DNA of 64,000 nucleotides. It comes from CAUZIB01 sp963663925. Its GTDB lineage: Bacteria; Acidobacteriota; Vicinamibacteria; Vicinamibacterales; UBA8438. The translations under genes and the position numbers were made by a program. The notes under the pieces are model-generated. The model did not search any database, had not been told where the DNA came from, and saw only the letters and a program-made list of their open reading frames with translations. The first letter of the stretch is position 1. Every line of letters begins with the position of its first letter. This document shows, piece by piece, positions 35,042 through 43,547 of this stretch. The stretch lies in contig OZ250139.1 in the NCBI GenBank assembly GCA_965237405.1, positions 2,356,001 to 2,420,000 of the forward strand. Reading direction: 5' to 3'.

Positions 35042-37204
35042 TCATCGCCGGAGCCGATGATGCCGAGCCTCACTGGAGTAGAGGACGATTGGGTCCCACG
35101 GCGTTGAAAGATCGATTCCGAAGCCGACCCATTCGATTGCGGCAAACTTTTCTTGTTGAGGTTTGCAGGCTTTCCAAAGGACTTGCCGAATTGCTGTTTT
35201 ATTCTTGTATCCGCACGCGAACGTCACGCCAGACGATCGCCAAGGATGCCTAATGGCGACAGCGTGCGCCCTTCCGTCCCAGACCGCCTTCCTCCGCGCC
35301 TGTTCGAGGCTGTCGCCCAGCTCTTCAAGTCCCCAGTTCGGCCAGCTGAGAACGACGCAGATTGCGTCCGTCTTCTCGGGCGCATGTGAGCGCTCAACCG
35401 TGTCCAAGAGTTGGCGGATGTTCTTCGGCAGTTGACGGCGCGGCTTCTCGGCCGTGATCATCTGCTCGCTAAGACTGTAGTAGTAATCCTGTAGCTCGCT
35501 GTCGAATCCGTCGAGCGCCACCAAGCCCATCCCCTCAAAACGCGGGTCATTGATGTCGAGCGCGCCGGCGAGATAGACGCCCAGTAGATCCCACTCATCG
35601 TGAAAGCTGAACCTCGGCTCACACTGAGCTTCGTAGCGTCGCCGCAGGTAGTCGAACAGTTGTGACGGCAACTCCAGGCAATCAGCGACCACACGGAGGT
35701 CGTTCAACGACAGCGCCCACGGATACTCCCCATCCGAGAACAAGCCAAGCGGCACGAGGCGCACCAGATTTGCCGCAACCAAGGACCACGCACCGCTTCC
35801 GACTATCGTCACCAGGAACACTTCCGTCACGTCGGCACTGCGGACGACGATGCTACGGTTGGTGTTCTTCTCCACGAACTCAACACTTGCATGTTGTTGA
35901 ATGTAGTCACGAGCCCGTTTCGCCTGAGCCAGCGGCTGTAGAATTGCCTTCTCGACGTCCTTCAGTGCAGCTACCACATCGCCACCGCGAGCCAGAAGTG
36001 TCGGGCTCTTCCATTTGCACTCGATCAGAATCAATTTGTTGTCATACCGGATGAGCCCGTCGATTTCGAGCCGATGCTTCTTGGGGCCATAAGCGAGGCC
36101 CCACCCCGATTCGGCGTTCGGCAACATGCTGCGGAACGTCTCCACTGCAGACTTCTCCAACCATCGGGCGCGAGCCTCGTCATATTGCGGTCGGTAAGCC
36201 TCGTCTGCGTACAATCTCGTGTGAAATGCGTAGGTTAGAGACTCACGTAGCAGCGCAGGTACGAACAAGTAGAATCGACTGCCGTGCTGAATGAGCGGTG
36301 TCACGGCGAGCGGGGTCAACGCCAGTGGGTCTGGCTCTCCGTTGATGCTTTCCGCGGTGGACGAGGCAAAGTCCAGGAACGCAGCCACCCGGTGCGGACC
36401 GATTTCGGCAGCGAACTCCTCTGGAGTAAATCCGACGATGTCTTGTGTTCTTGAGAAGAACCAGATCATGCCGATCGACTTCGCAAACTCCTCAAGGTCG
36501 GACTCTGGCAAATTCTCCGCCAGTGCATCTCGAATGCCGGGCGGCAGACCTAGCGTCAACGCTATCGCAGGGTTCGCCTTTACACGGCTTATGATGCGTT
36601 CCTTGGCCTCGTATAGCGACTGGATCTTGTCGCTGAGACGCGTCAACATCGCTTTCGCGACAGCGAACGCATCAAGTACCGTGAGGCCCAGATTCTCCAT
36701 ACACCACTCGTCGTGTGGTGAGTAAAGATCCATCGCCATATTTTCGATCTGGCTCTGGAACGCTTCTCCCCGAACGTGGATCGCCTCCAGTTGAATGAGC
36801 GAGCGGATTTCGTTTTGATCGTCCGACAAGCCTTCGACAGGCTCGGGAAGTGTGATCGTCACCGCAATGAAGTAGTCATCAAGCAGTTGCTTCAGTGGAC
36901 CGAGAATATCTTGGTCGATGACTTCTGGATGCGGCGGCGCGCTGAGACCACGCGCAAACACGAGCCATGCCAACCACTCGATTCGAACCTGCCATCGCAC
37001 TGCTTCGTCCCGGTTTGGCTGTTTGTTACTAGGATGTGTTTGGAAGAGCAGCGTCAGTTGCGACAGCAGCTCGATGGGATCGACTTTCCGAACAAGATCC
37101 TCAATCTGCTGCACAATGCCGGGTAGACTGGCGCGCGCCTCTTTAGCTCGCTGGACGAGATCAGCGACCGCCTTGGGGTCCTTTTCCGGGGTGGGACGCA
37201 CCAT
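35042..37204 (-). CDS. Large protein with PD-(D/E)XK nuclease-like domain
   Basis: 720 aa. Most of the chain is helical, but residues about 350-470 carry a restriction-endonuclease-like core: KSAVETFRSMLPN, then RLEIDGLIRYDNKLILIECKWK, giving Asp382 and Glu395-Cys-Lys397 with the usual beta-hairpin spacing, followed by a helix with QAKRARDYIQQ. This is the pattern of Mrr/NERD-like nucleases and suggests DNA or RNA cleavage. Flanks (1-340 and 480-720) have no motif I know. It lies in the island between the unknown membrane protein and an IS3 relic and stands alone as a transcription unit. Confidence 0.65.
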   Translation of the reverse strand: MVRPTPEKDPKAVADLVQRAKEARASLPGIVQQIEDLVRKVDPIELLSQLTLLFQTHPSNKQPNRDEAVRWQVRIEWLAWLVFARGLSAPPHPEVIDQDILGPLKQLLDDYFIAVTITLPEPVEGLSDDQNEIRSLIQLEAIHVRGEAFQSQIENMAMDLYSPHDEWCMENLGLTVLDAFAVAKAMLTRLSDKIQSLYEAKERIISRVKANPAIALTLGLPPGIRDALAENLPESDLEEFAKSIGMIWFFSRTQDIVGFTPEEFAAEIGPHRVAAFLDFASSTAESINGEPDPLALTPLAVTPLIQHGSRFYLFVPALLRESLTYAFHTRLYADEAYRPQYDEARARWLEKSAVETFRSMLPNAESGWGLAYGPKKHRLEIDGLIRYDNKLILIECKWKSPTLLARGGDVVAALKDVEKAILQPLAQAKRARDYIQQHASVEFVEKNTNRSIVVRSADVTEVFLVTIVGSGAWSLVAANLVRLVPLGLFSDGEYPWALSLNDLRVVADCLELPSQLFDYLRRRYEAQCEPRFSFHDEWDLLGVYLAGALDINDPRFEGMGLVALDGFDSELQDYYYSLSEQMITAEKPRRQLPKNIRQLLDTVERSHAPEKTDAICVVLSWPNWGLEELGDSLEQARRKAVWDGRAHAVAIRHPWRSSGVTFACGYKNKTAIRQVLWKACKPQQEKFAAIEWVGFGIDLSTPWDPIVLYSSEARHHRLRR

Positions 37205-37304
37205 GCTTTGAAGATATACGAAGCCCTTCGACGAAGGCTGAGTGGCCCCTGAAAATCGGACAGGTTGTTAAGGTGTATTTCTCTGGCTGACGGAGGGATA
37301 CGCG

Positions 37305-37460
37305 ATGAGCAAGAGACGAAGGTATGCAGGGGCGTTGAAGGCGAAGATTGCGCTGGAAGCGCTTCGAGGCGACCGGACGCTGCAGGAGGTCGCCTAGAGG
37401 CACCAGGTTCATCCGCATCAGGTGAGCGCGTGGAAGCGTCAGGCGAGTGCGCCCCGCCGC
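37305..37460 (+). pseudogene. Relic of IS3-family OrfA with an in-frame stop
   Basis: From ATG 37305 (GGAGGG upstream) the frame reads MSKRRRYAGALKAKIALEAL and LQEVA, then TAG at 37395, then resumes as RHQVHPHQVSAWKRQA, the typical IS3 OrfA helix-turn-helix. A single change of AAG to TAG would explain the stop. CCCCTGAAAATCGGACAG about 60 bp upstream resembles an IS3 terminal repeat. The rest of the element is absent. Confidence 0.75.
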
Positions 37461-37862
37461 CATCAGTCTCGGAACAGCTCATCGTATTTGCCAGGAGCCG
37501 GCGCAGCGCCCCCGCGCCCCGCGCGCGGACCGTTGTTGAGGAAGAACGCCAGCGCACGCGCAACCTGCAGCTCGGCCTCTGCCTGCGCCAGAAGCTCACG
37601 CGCCGCCCCTACCGCCTGCTCTGCCCTCCCCTGCACCGTCTCGCTATCCAACCCGTCGGGCCACTAGGCGGGCCGAACGGTAGGGCTAGCTGCCGCTGCC
37701 CGGCCGGCTTCGGGCCGTGAGCCAGCAGCAGCGCGGAAGGCGTCCGATAACCGGCCGTTCTGTTAACCGGAAATGGAACCTCTCGCGGGCGCTGATTCCG
37801 CTCGTACTACTAGAGAGTCAACCCGAAACCGGTCGGCCGCGCCATTTCTGACGTGCTGGCTG
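37461..37862. other. Junction DNA between the IS3 relic and the DUF2235 gene
   Basis: A 62-codon minus-strand frame (37463-37651; ARELLAQAEAELQVARALAF, ending GKYDELFRD) looks protein-like but has no clear start signal and no neighbour. Otherwise no gene seen. Confidence 0.35.
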
Positions 37863-40403
37863 TCAGTCTTCGTCAACCCGCGCGATCCGTAGTGTCATGA
37901 CACCGCTGTTGTTGTCGTACAGCACGTCGTTTACGAACAGCAGCAACTCGCCACTCTTTTCGGCCGTGAATCGCCGCGCGGCGGTCGGCGCCTCCGGGTT
38001 CAGGAGCGGTCGCACATGCGACGTGCCGGCGATCTGGCCAAGCACCTCGAACCAGTTGCCGGACGGATTCGGTCGCATGTGACTGATCCACCAAAAGGGT
38101 GGCAGGCCAATGAGGTTCCGGCCGAACGCGAATCCCCCGGGAGGCGGGTTGATGGTTCGATCTCGCCAGTTCGGCGTGTTGCCGACGTACTCCACGCCGT
38201 ACGCAGCGTCTTTGATCAACTCGATTCCAGAGTGGTTGATCGAACGATCGGCCCGGAACGACACCAAAGTGAAGTCGCCGCGGCCGAGCGCGCCATCGAC
38301 GCACGCCCCGTCGCATTCGGTCGGCGTGTACGTCGGGTTGCCCGCCGCACCTATGCCTGTCATCGGTTCCCAACGCGGAATCCGTAACAAGTCGACCAGC
38401 ACGACGAGCACCGCAAGCAGCGTCAGCACCCTCGTCAGCCCGGCAGGTATTTGTCCGACGAGGAGTGTGGTCAGCCAAGCGAGTCCGCGTCGGAGGGCAC
38501 CCAGAGACTCCTGCAATTGACCGACCCAGGTAAAGGCGATGCTGGTGCCGGTCCCAGAGATCGGCATGCCTAGACTCTGCGCCCATGCGGTGCGGCTGCT
38601 GGCGACGATACCGTCGCGCATCGCCGTGCTGGCAAACCGGAAGAGCGCAAGGAGGAAGAGCGCACCGACCGCCCAAGGGAAATAGCGCGCGCCGAGCGCG
38701 ATCACCGGTTCGAGAAACGCCGGCAGCGACACTTCGAGAAGCTGGCGTACCGGTCCATCAGTCCGTTGCGACCACTCCGACTCGCGAGCGGCCGCTTCCG
38801 GGTACAGCATCGAAAGGCCCGCTAGGAAGAGCAGCAGCAGCGCGTACGCGATGAACAGCCAGTAGAGCCGCGCCCTCGCACGCACCAGCCTCCTGATGTC
38901 GTTGCGCACATTGCACGGCAGCCCGGTCGCTTTCGGCCCAGAGCAATTCGCCCAGGGGTCTGGCGCGCCGCTCCCTGCATCTATCGGCGCATCGGTACAC
39001 GCGACCGTCGCTAGGTGCGGCACGAACAGCGGCACATAGCCCGCGGTGGAGCGTTGGATCCGCTCGTACACACTGACGTGCACCTGCGAGCCTTCTATCA
39101 ACGCACCGGTCCCTGCGGCGTTGTTGTAATCGAGACGTGGGGCCATCCGCTTCCACCACCACTTCTTCGGCTTCTTCATTTCAGGGTCGCGCGGCTCGTA
39201 TCGGTAGAAGGTGCCGGTCCCCGAGCGAGAGTCGTGATGCTTGCCGTGTGCATCGGCTAATGCCTGGACTTCGGCGCGCGCCACGGGAACGAACCTCACG
39301 CCGCACCCGGCCACTTTCCCCATCATCCAGTCGAGCGACACGTACGACAGACTGTCCTTGGCATAACCTCCACCGACGTTGGAGTGCGCGCCGGCAAACC
39401 AGACCTGCTCGACGTTGTCCCGCTGATTCCACACGTTGGGGTGGAACGTTTTTCGCTCGTCGTCGAGTGACAAGGCATGGAAGCCGTACTCGACGTCACA
39501 ATGCAGGTTGTAATCGCGAAAACCGTAGAGACGGCGGCCAAAGACCGCCTCCCACATCGCACTCACGATAGGCTTCAGCTCGTCAACCGGCATCCCGACT
39601 GCATCGACGGTGTCCCAGACCCCGATGCACCGGATGGGGATGTCGCGGACCTTTGCCCCGTGCTCGTTGCGGAAAGCCTCAAGAGCAGCCTTGCGCTTGC
39701 CATTATCGGCCAGCCGGTAGATCCGCAGCAGCTCCTTGACCAGCTCCGGATGCCTCAGATAGCTCGCGCAGGTGAGCAGTCCGCAAGTGTTGATCAGGCC
39801 GACGGCCGAACGGACGGTGAACGCACCGCGGCTGAATCCGAAGAAATAAAGACGGTCGCCCGCCCGGAAGTTCTGCGCGGCGAAGGCGTACAGCTCACGG
39901 ATGTTCGCGCTGAGCCCCCAACCGAACGTGCCGCCGATGATCTTCAGCGGTCGCCACGAATCAGTGCCGACGCCGTCGTTGTAAAACGGCCGCTGCTCCA
40001 CGGTGGGATGGTGCCAGTCGATGTAGTTGAACAGCCGCCAGACATTGGTGCCCCGCGTCTTCCCCCCGGCATTGCCGGTGCCGTCGGAGCACAAAATCAA
40101 ATTGCGCGGAGCGAGAAAGCGCCGAATCGCTGCTTCGGTGATCGGAACCCAGGCCCCATCCATACGCAGACCGGTCGCTGGACTTTTGAGCGCAGCGAAC
40201 AGAAAGGCAGCAACATCGTTCCGGCTTTCCTCGTCGCTGATCGTCAGCTCCAGATTCAGTGTCACGCACGGTGGAGTCGTTGGCCCGTCACCCAGCTTTA
40301 GAGCAAACGTTGTGTACGACGCCGAGCTGGACTCAAGGTTGGCGCATAGCTGTGCGTCATCAGTGTCGATCTCAAGGCGAATGCAATCTCGTTCGTTGGT
40401 CAC
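37863..40403 (-). CDS. DUF2235 (Tle1-type) alpha/beta hydrolase with membrane helices
   Basis: 846 aa. Residues about 98-420 form a DUF2235 hydrolase: NLILCSDGTGNAGGK at the start, YNDGVGTD, and the nucleophile elbow GFSRG with Ser191 in FFGFSRGAFTVRSAVGLI, then CIGVWDTVDAVGMP (candidate Asp) and VWFAGAHSNVGGGY (candidate His). Members include type VI phospholipase effectors. Here a C-terminal part (about 515-700) adds three or four membrane helices (LYWLFIAYALLLLFLAGLSM, AVGALFLLALFRFAS, LTLLAVLVVLVDLL) and a beta-rich tail. An unusual 95-residue N-terminal extension precedes the hydrolase. No type VI genes lie nearby, so a membrane-damaging defence role is as likely as secretion. Confidence 0.75.
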   Translation of the reverse strand: MTNERDCIRLEIDTDDAQLCANLESSSASYTTFALKLGDGPTTPPCVTLNLELTISDEESRNDVAAFLFAALKSPATGLRMDGAWVPITEAAIRRFLAPRNLILCSDGTGNAGGKTRGTNVWRLFNYIDWHHPTVEQRPFYNDGVGTDSWRPLKIIGGTFGWGLSANIRELYAFAAQNFRAGDRLYFFGFSRGAFTVRSAVGLINTCGLLTCASYLRHPELVKELLRIYRLADNGKRKAALEAFRNEHGAKVRDIPIRCIGVWDTVDAVGMPVDELKPIVSAMWEAVFGRRLYGFRDYNLHCDVEYGFHALSLDDERKTFHPNVWNQRDNVEQVWFAGAHSNVGGGYAKDSLSYVSLDWMMGKVAGCGVRFVPVARAEVQALADAHGKHHDSRSGTGTFYRYEPRDPEMKKPKKWWWKRMAPRLDYNNAAGTGALIEGSQVHVSVYERIQRSTAGYVPLFVPHLATVACTDAPIDAGSGAPDPWANCSGPKATGLPCNVRNDIRRLVRARARLYWLFIAYALLLLFLAGLSMLYPEAAARESEWSQRTDGPVRQLLEVSLPAFLEPVIALGARYFPWAVGALFLLALFRFASTAMRDGIVASSRTAWAQSLGMPISGTGTSIAFTWVGQLQESLGALRRGLAWLTTLLVGQIPAGLTRVLTLLAVLVVLVDLLRIPRWEPMTGIGAAGNPTYTPTECDGACVDGALGRGDFTLVSFRADRSINHSGIELIKDAAYGVEYVGNTPNWRDRTINPPPGGFAFGRNLIGLPPFWWISHMRPNPSGNWFEVLGQIAGTSHVRPLLNPEAPTAARRFTAEKSGELLLFVNDVLYDNNSGVMTLRIARVDED

Positions 40404-41204
40404 CTCACCACATCACTACATGCAGATCAGCACCGGAGCCGTGGCGTAGTGTAACTGAGACCCTTGTGGGTATTCAGGTCGAGCGGCAGCCGTCGGGCTG
40501 GAACACGAAGAGATAGATGGAGCCCTGCATCCACTCCCCCTCCGGCCTAAACCTGTGATCGACGAACGCGTACGTCGCCGAGAGCACCACCGTCCGCTGG
40601 ACGAACGCGCGCAGGAACGGACGATCCCTGACGTCGGCCGCCGTCACCCGTGCGTAAAGGCCGGCTGCACGGCGCCCGGCAGCGCGACGCCTGGCGCGCA
40701 TCGAGCAGCGACACGATGGTGGTCGCCGCGGCGCGCTTTCGCGCCAGACTCACTGGCGAGCCGAACTACGCCGGTGATCGCCGACCGCGGTCCAGCGCCC
40801 GGCTTCGGTCGCGTCCGGTGGGACACCGCGGCCAGTGTCGTACATCAGCTCGAGCGGTGGCGGGCATTGCTAGCAGGGAGTCCACACTCGGAGAGATTGC
40901 AGAAAGCCCAATACGTGTGTTCAAGGGCTTAGGCGTTGCGAAACGGTATTGTCGAATCAAAGTAATTGGCAATACCGTTCTGCAATGTCGGCCGGTCACC
41001 GGGCGGCTCGGCCGTGCTTTGGGGGCAGCGTCGGCGCGCCCTTACGAGCTACGTCTCATTCAGGAAACTGCAAGCGCCCTTCTTGATAGGCGTTTACAAG
41101 GTGCCGTACAAAACGCGCCGCAAACACGGGAATGAAGACAACCCAGAACAGCCTGCGTGGGGTCCACAGAGGCCACGCCATCCATCGGAGTACCGTGTTG
41201 AGTG
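40404..41204. other. Intergenic region with a possible recombinase relic
   Basis: No intact gene. On the plus strand at about 40710-40790 the short reading VVAAARFRARLTGEPNYAGD looks like an internal piece of the tyrosine recombinase whose ends survive in the two modules. A hairpin lies at 40942-40979. Both are weak signals. Confidence 0.35.
40942..40979. repeat. 10-bp perfect inverted repeat
   Basis: AACGGTATTG (40942-40951) pairs exactly with CAATACCGTT (40970-40979) around an AT-rich 18-nt loop. No T-run follows. Confidence 0.55.
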
Positions 41205-41621
41205 TCATGGAACCCAATTCGCTAGCAGTATCGCCAACTCAGCAAGATTCGTTGCGAGAAAAGTGCCCATGAAACCAGCGAACAGCGTGACGCCGCCTAG
41301 CATGACGAATCCCATGAGATACTGTCGCGCCAGATCAGACCGATAGATGGCGAGACATGCCGACCACCACCGCTGAGCATCCGACTGAATCACGCCCGAA
41401 CGCCAGACATTGACCGCCTTCACGACGATACCCAGCACCAGAAGGGCTGTGACACCCCCCGACATGAATATCACCAGCGTTGGGTACTCGTTGAGCCAGA
41501 TCACGACGCTAGCCACATTGATGACCAAGCCGACGAACATAACCCACGGGTTTCCGATGATGCGCTTCCAGTCCATGGTGTCGGTAAATTCTACCAGCGG
41601 CTGCGCAGGGGACAACTCCAC
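41205..41621 (-). CDS. Small polytopic membrane protein of unknown function
   Basis: 138 aa; ATG 41576 (MDWKRIIGNPWVMFVGLVIN) is an alternative start. Three hydrophobic helices: about 26-44 (NPWVMFVGLVINVASVVIW), 50-70 (LVIFMSGGVTALLVLGIVV) and 99-132 (YLMGFVMLGGVTLFAGFMGT and on). Lower GC than its surroundings. No motif and no partner in the same operon. Confidence 0.5.
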   Translation of the reverse strand: MELSPAQPLVEFTDTMDWKRIIGNPWVMFVGLVINVASVVIWLNEYPTLVIFMSGGVTALLVLGIVVKAVNVWRSGVIQSDAQRWWSACLAIYRSDLARQYLMGFVMLGGVTLFAGFMGTFLATNLAELAILLANWVP

Positions 41622-42076
41622 AAGTCTGGCTTAACTTGCAGCGGACTTACGCTCTGCGCAGGGCCGAGATTGCTGTAGGCCAACGGATCGCCGAGTGCGT
41701 GCAGCCAAGGCATACGACGGCGTAGGCGTACATCGAAGATGCGCCTGGCCTGGAACGAGATTCACACCCTCGGCTTGCGTATTCGTCGCAGGGGTGGACG
41801 CCATGTTCCGCCTACCTCGGCACCCCACCGATCCTGCCGAAACGGGCCGACGGAGGACGCAGGCTTACGAAGGGACGCGCCAGAAACGGCGCCGCGGGCA
41901 TTCGATGTCTCTCCGGTGCGTGTTGAGACTGCAGCTCATTCTTGCAAAGCCGCCATGGGCGAGTCTGGTGGGCGGCCTCTATGTTCGCAAGTATCACGAC
42001 TGCGACTTCAATCGCAGGAGGTCCCGAACACGCCAGAAGTGTCGTGCCTGACTTACGGGAAGGGCATCACACAAGG
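41622..42076. other. Intergenic region left of the IS1182-like element
   Basis: No gene recognised. The minus-strand frame just left of the element may be the severed end of the large gene on its other side (see findings). Confidence 0.4.
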
Positions 42077-42080
42077 CTAG

Positions 42081-43547
42081 CAGCCCGTGGTTAAAGGACC
42101 TCACGGGATCGACACGATCGATCCCGCGTACTACACTTTGGCATGGCCATGAGTCGACGCAAAGATCGGGGACGGACGCCTGGGTTGTGGATTGCCACGA
42201 ATGAGTTGCCCTCCACGGGCGGTCACCCGTTTTACCAACGTCTGAATCACTTCCTCGACGCGCACGGCTTCGACGACTTCGTCGAAGCGCAGTGTGCGCC
42301 GTTCTATGCCGCGACGGTGGGACGCCCGAGTGTGATGCCAGGGACCTACTTCCGGCTGCTGCTCATCGGGTATTTCGAGGGCATCGATTCGGAGCGAGGG
42401 ATTGCGTGGCGCACGGCCGATTCGCTCGCGCTGCGCGGCTTCCTGGGCCTGGGCCTGGACCAGATGCCGCCCGAGCACTCGACGATTTCGCGGACGCGCC
42501 GCCTGATCGACCTGGAGACACACCGCGCGGTCTTCACGTGGATCCTGCCAGTGCTGGCCACGGCGGATCTCGTCACAGGCAAGACGATCGGGATCGATGC
42601 GACGACCCTGGAGGCCAACGCCGCTCTGCGGAGCATCGTGCGCCGCGATTCCGGCGAGACGTATCAGGAGTTTCTGACGCGACTGGCGCAGGCGTCGGGT
42701 ATCGAGACGCCGACGCGGGCGGACCTTGCGCGTCTCGATCGGACGCGCCCGAAAAAGGGGCGGAACACGGAGTGGCGGTATCCGCACGACCCCGATGCGC
42801 GCATCACGAAAATGAAGGACGGGCGGACCCATCTCGCCCACAAGGCCGAGCACGCGGTCGACCTGGAAACCGGCGCGATCGTCGGCGTGACCGTGCAAGG
42901 CGCGGATCAGGGCGACACCACGACGATCGCGGAGACGGTCACGGTGGCCGCCGAAGAACTGGAGGCCGTGGCCACGGCCACCGACGGGCACACCGTGGTG
43001 ATCGATGAGGTCGTCGCCGACAAGGGGTATCACAGCAATCAAGTACTCGTAGACCTGAGGGCGCTTGATCTGCGGACGTACATCGCGGAGCCCGCGCGGG
43101 GACGGCGAAAGTGGAAGCACAAGGCGGCGGCGCGCGACGCGGTGTACGGGAACCGCCGGCGCATCCGCGGCCCGCGCGGCCGGACGTTGCAGCGGCGCCG
43201 CAGTGAGCGTCTGGAACGCCCGAACGCGCATCTCTACGAAACCGGGCGGATGCGGCGCACCCATCTGCGCGGCCACGCGAACATCTTGAAACGGCTCGTC
43301 GTGCACATCGGCGGATTCAACCTGAGCCTCTTGATGCGGTCGCTCGTCGGCATCGGCACGCCACGGAGCCTGCAAGGGCGCCTGGCGGCCGTCGTGGCCG
43401 TCGTGATTGTGCTGTGGACGCGCGTGAAGGGCCGCTGGCGCGACCACGGAACGCCATCCGCCGATCACCCGTCCGTGTTCACGCCACATCATGATTTCGA
43501 GCTGTTGCCCGTTGGCTCGTCAGAAAGCGACCTTTAGCCACGGGCTG
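42081..43547 (+). mobile_element. IS1182-like insertion sequence with terminal inverted repeats
   Basis: Left end CAGCCCGTGGTTAAAGG (42081-42097) and right end, read inverted, CAGCCCGTGGCTAAAGG (43531-43547) match at 16 of 17 positions. Both ends are flanked by CTAG (42077-42080 and 43548-43551), a probable 4-bp palindromic target duplication. It contains one full-length transposase gene. Confidence 0.8.
42143..43537 (+). CDS. IS1182/IS5-type DDE transposase
   Basis: 464 aa, intact. The N-terminal DUF772-like region (PSVMPGTYFRLLLIGYFEGI, then TADSLALRGFLGL, PEHSTISRTRR) is followed by the DDE core: first Asp in IGIDATTLEANAALRS, second in IDEVVADKGYHSN, then the C-terminal part GRTLQRRRSERLERPNAHLY with the candidate Glu and THLRGHANILKRLVVHIGGF. 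The stop codon overlaps the right inverted repeat. The long minus-strand open frame over the same DNA is a shadow. Confidence 0.85.
   Translation: MAMSRRKDRGRTPGLWIATNELPSTGGHPFYQRLNHFLDAHGFDDFVEAQCAPFYAATVGRPSVMPGTYFRLLLIGYFEGIDSERGIAWRTADSLALRGFLGLGLDQMPPEHSTISRTRRLIDLETHRAVFTWILPVLATADLVTGKTIGIDATTLEANAALRSIVRRDSGETYQEFLTRLAQASGIETPTRADLARLDRTRPKKGRNTEWRYPHDPDARITKMKDGRTHLAHKAEHAVDLETGAIVGVTVQGADQGDTTTIAETVTVAAEELEAVATATDGHTVVIDEVVADKGYHSNQVLVDLRALDLRTYIAEPARGRRKWKHKAAARDAVYGNRRRIRGPRGRTLQRRRSERLERPNAHLYETGRMRRTHLRGHANILKRLVVHIGGFNLSLLMRSLVGIGTPRSLQGRLAAVVAVVIVLWTRVKGRWRDHGTPSADHPSVFTPHHDFELLPVGSSESDL

Noticed and set aside
40474..40701. 75-codon minus-strand frame after the DUF2235 gene
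   Set aside because: Partly protein-like (FRPEGEWMQGSIYLFVFQPD), but no start signal and no partner; too weak to list as a gene.
42131..43492. 453-codon minus-strand frame opposite the IS1182-like transposase
   Set aside because: Shadow; the plus strand carries the DDE motifs.
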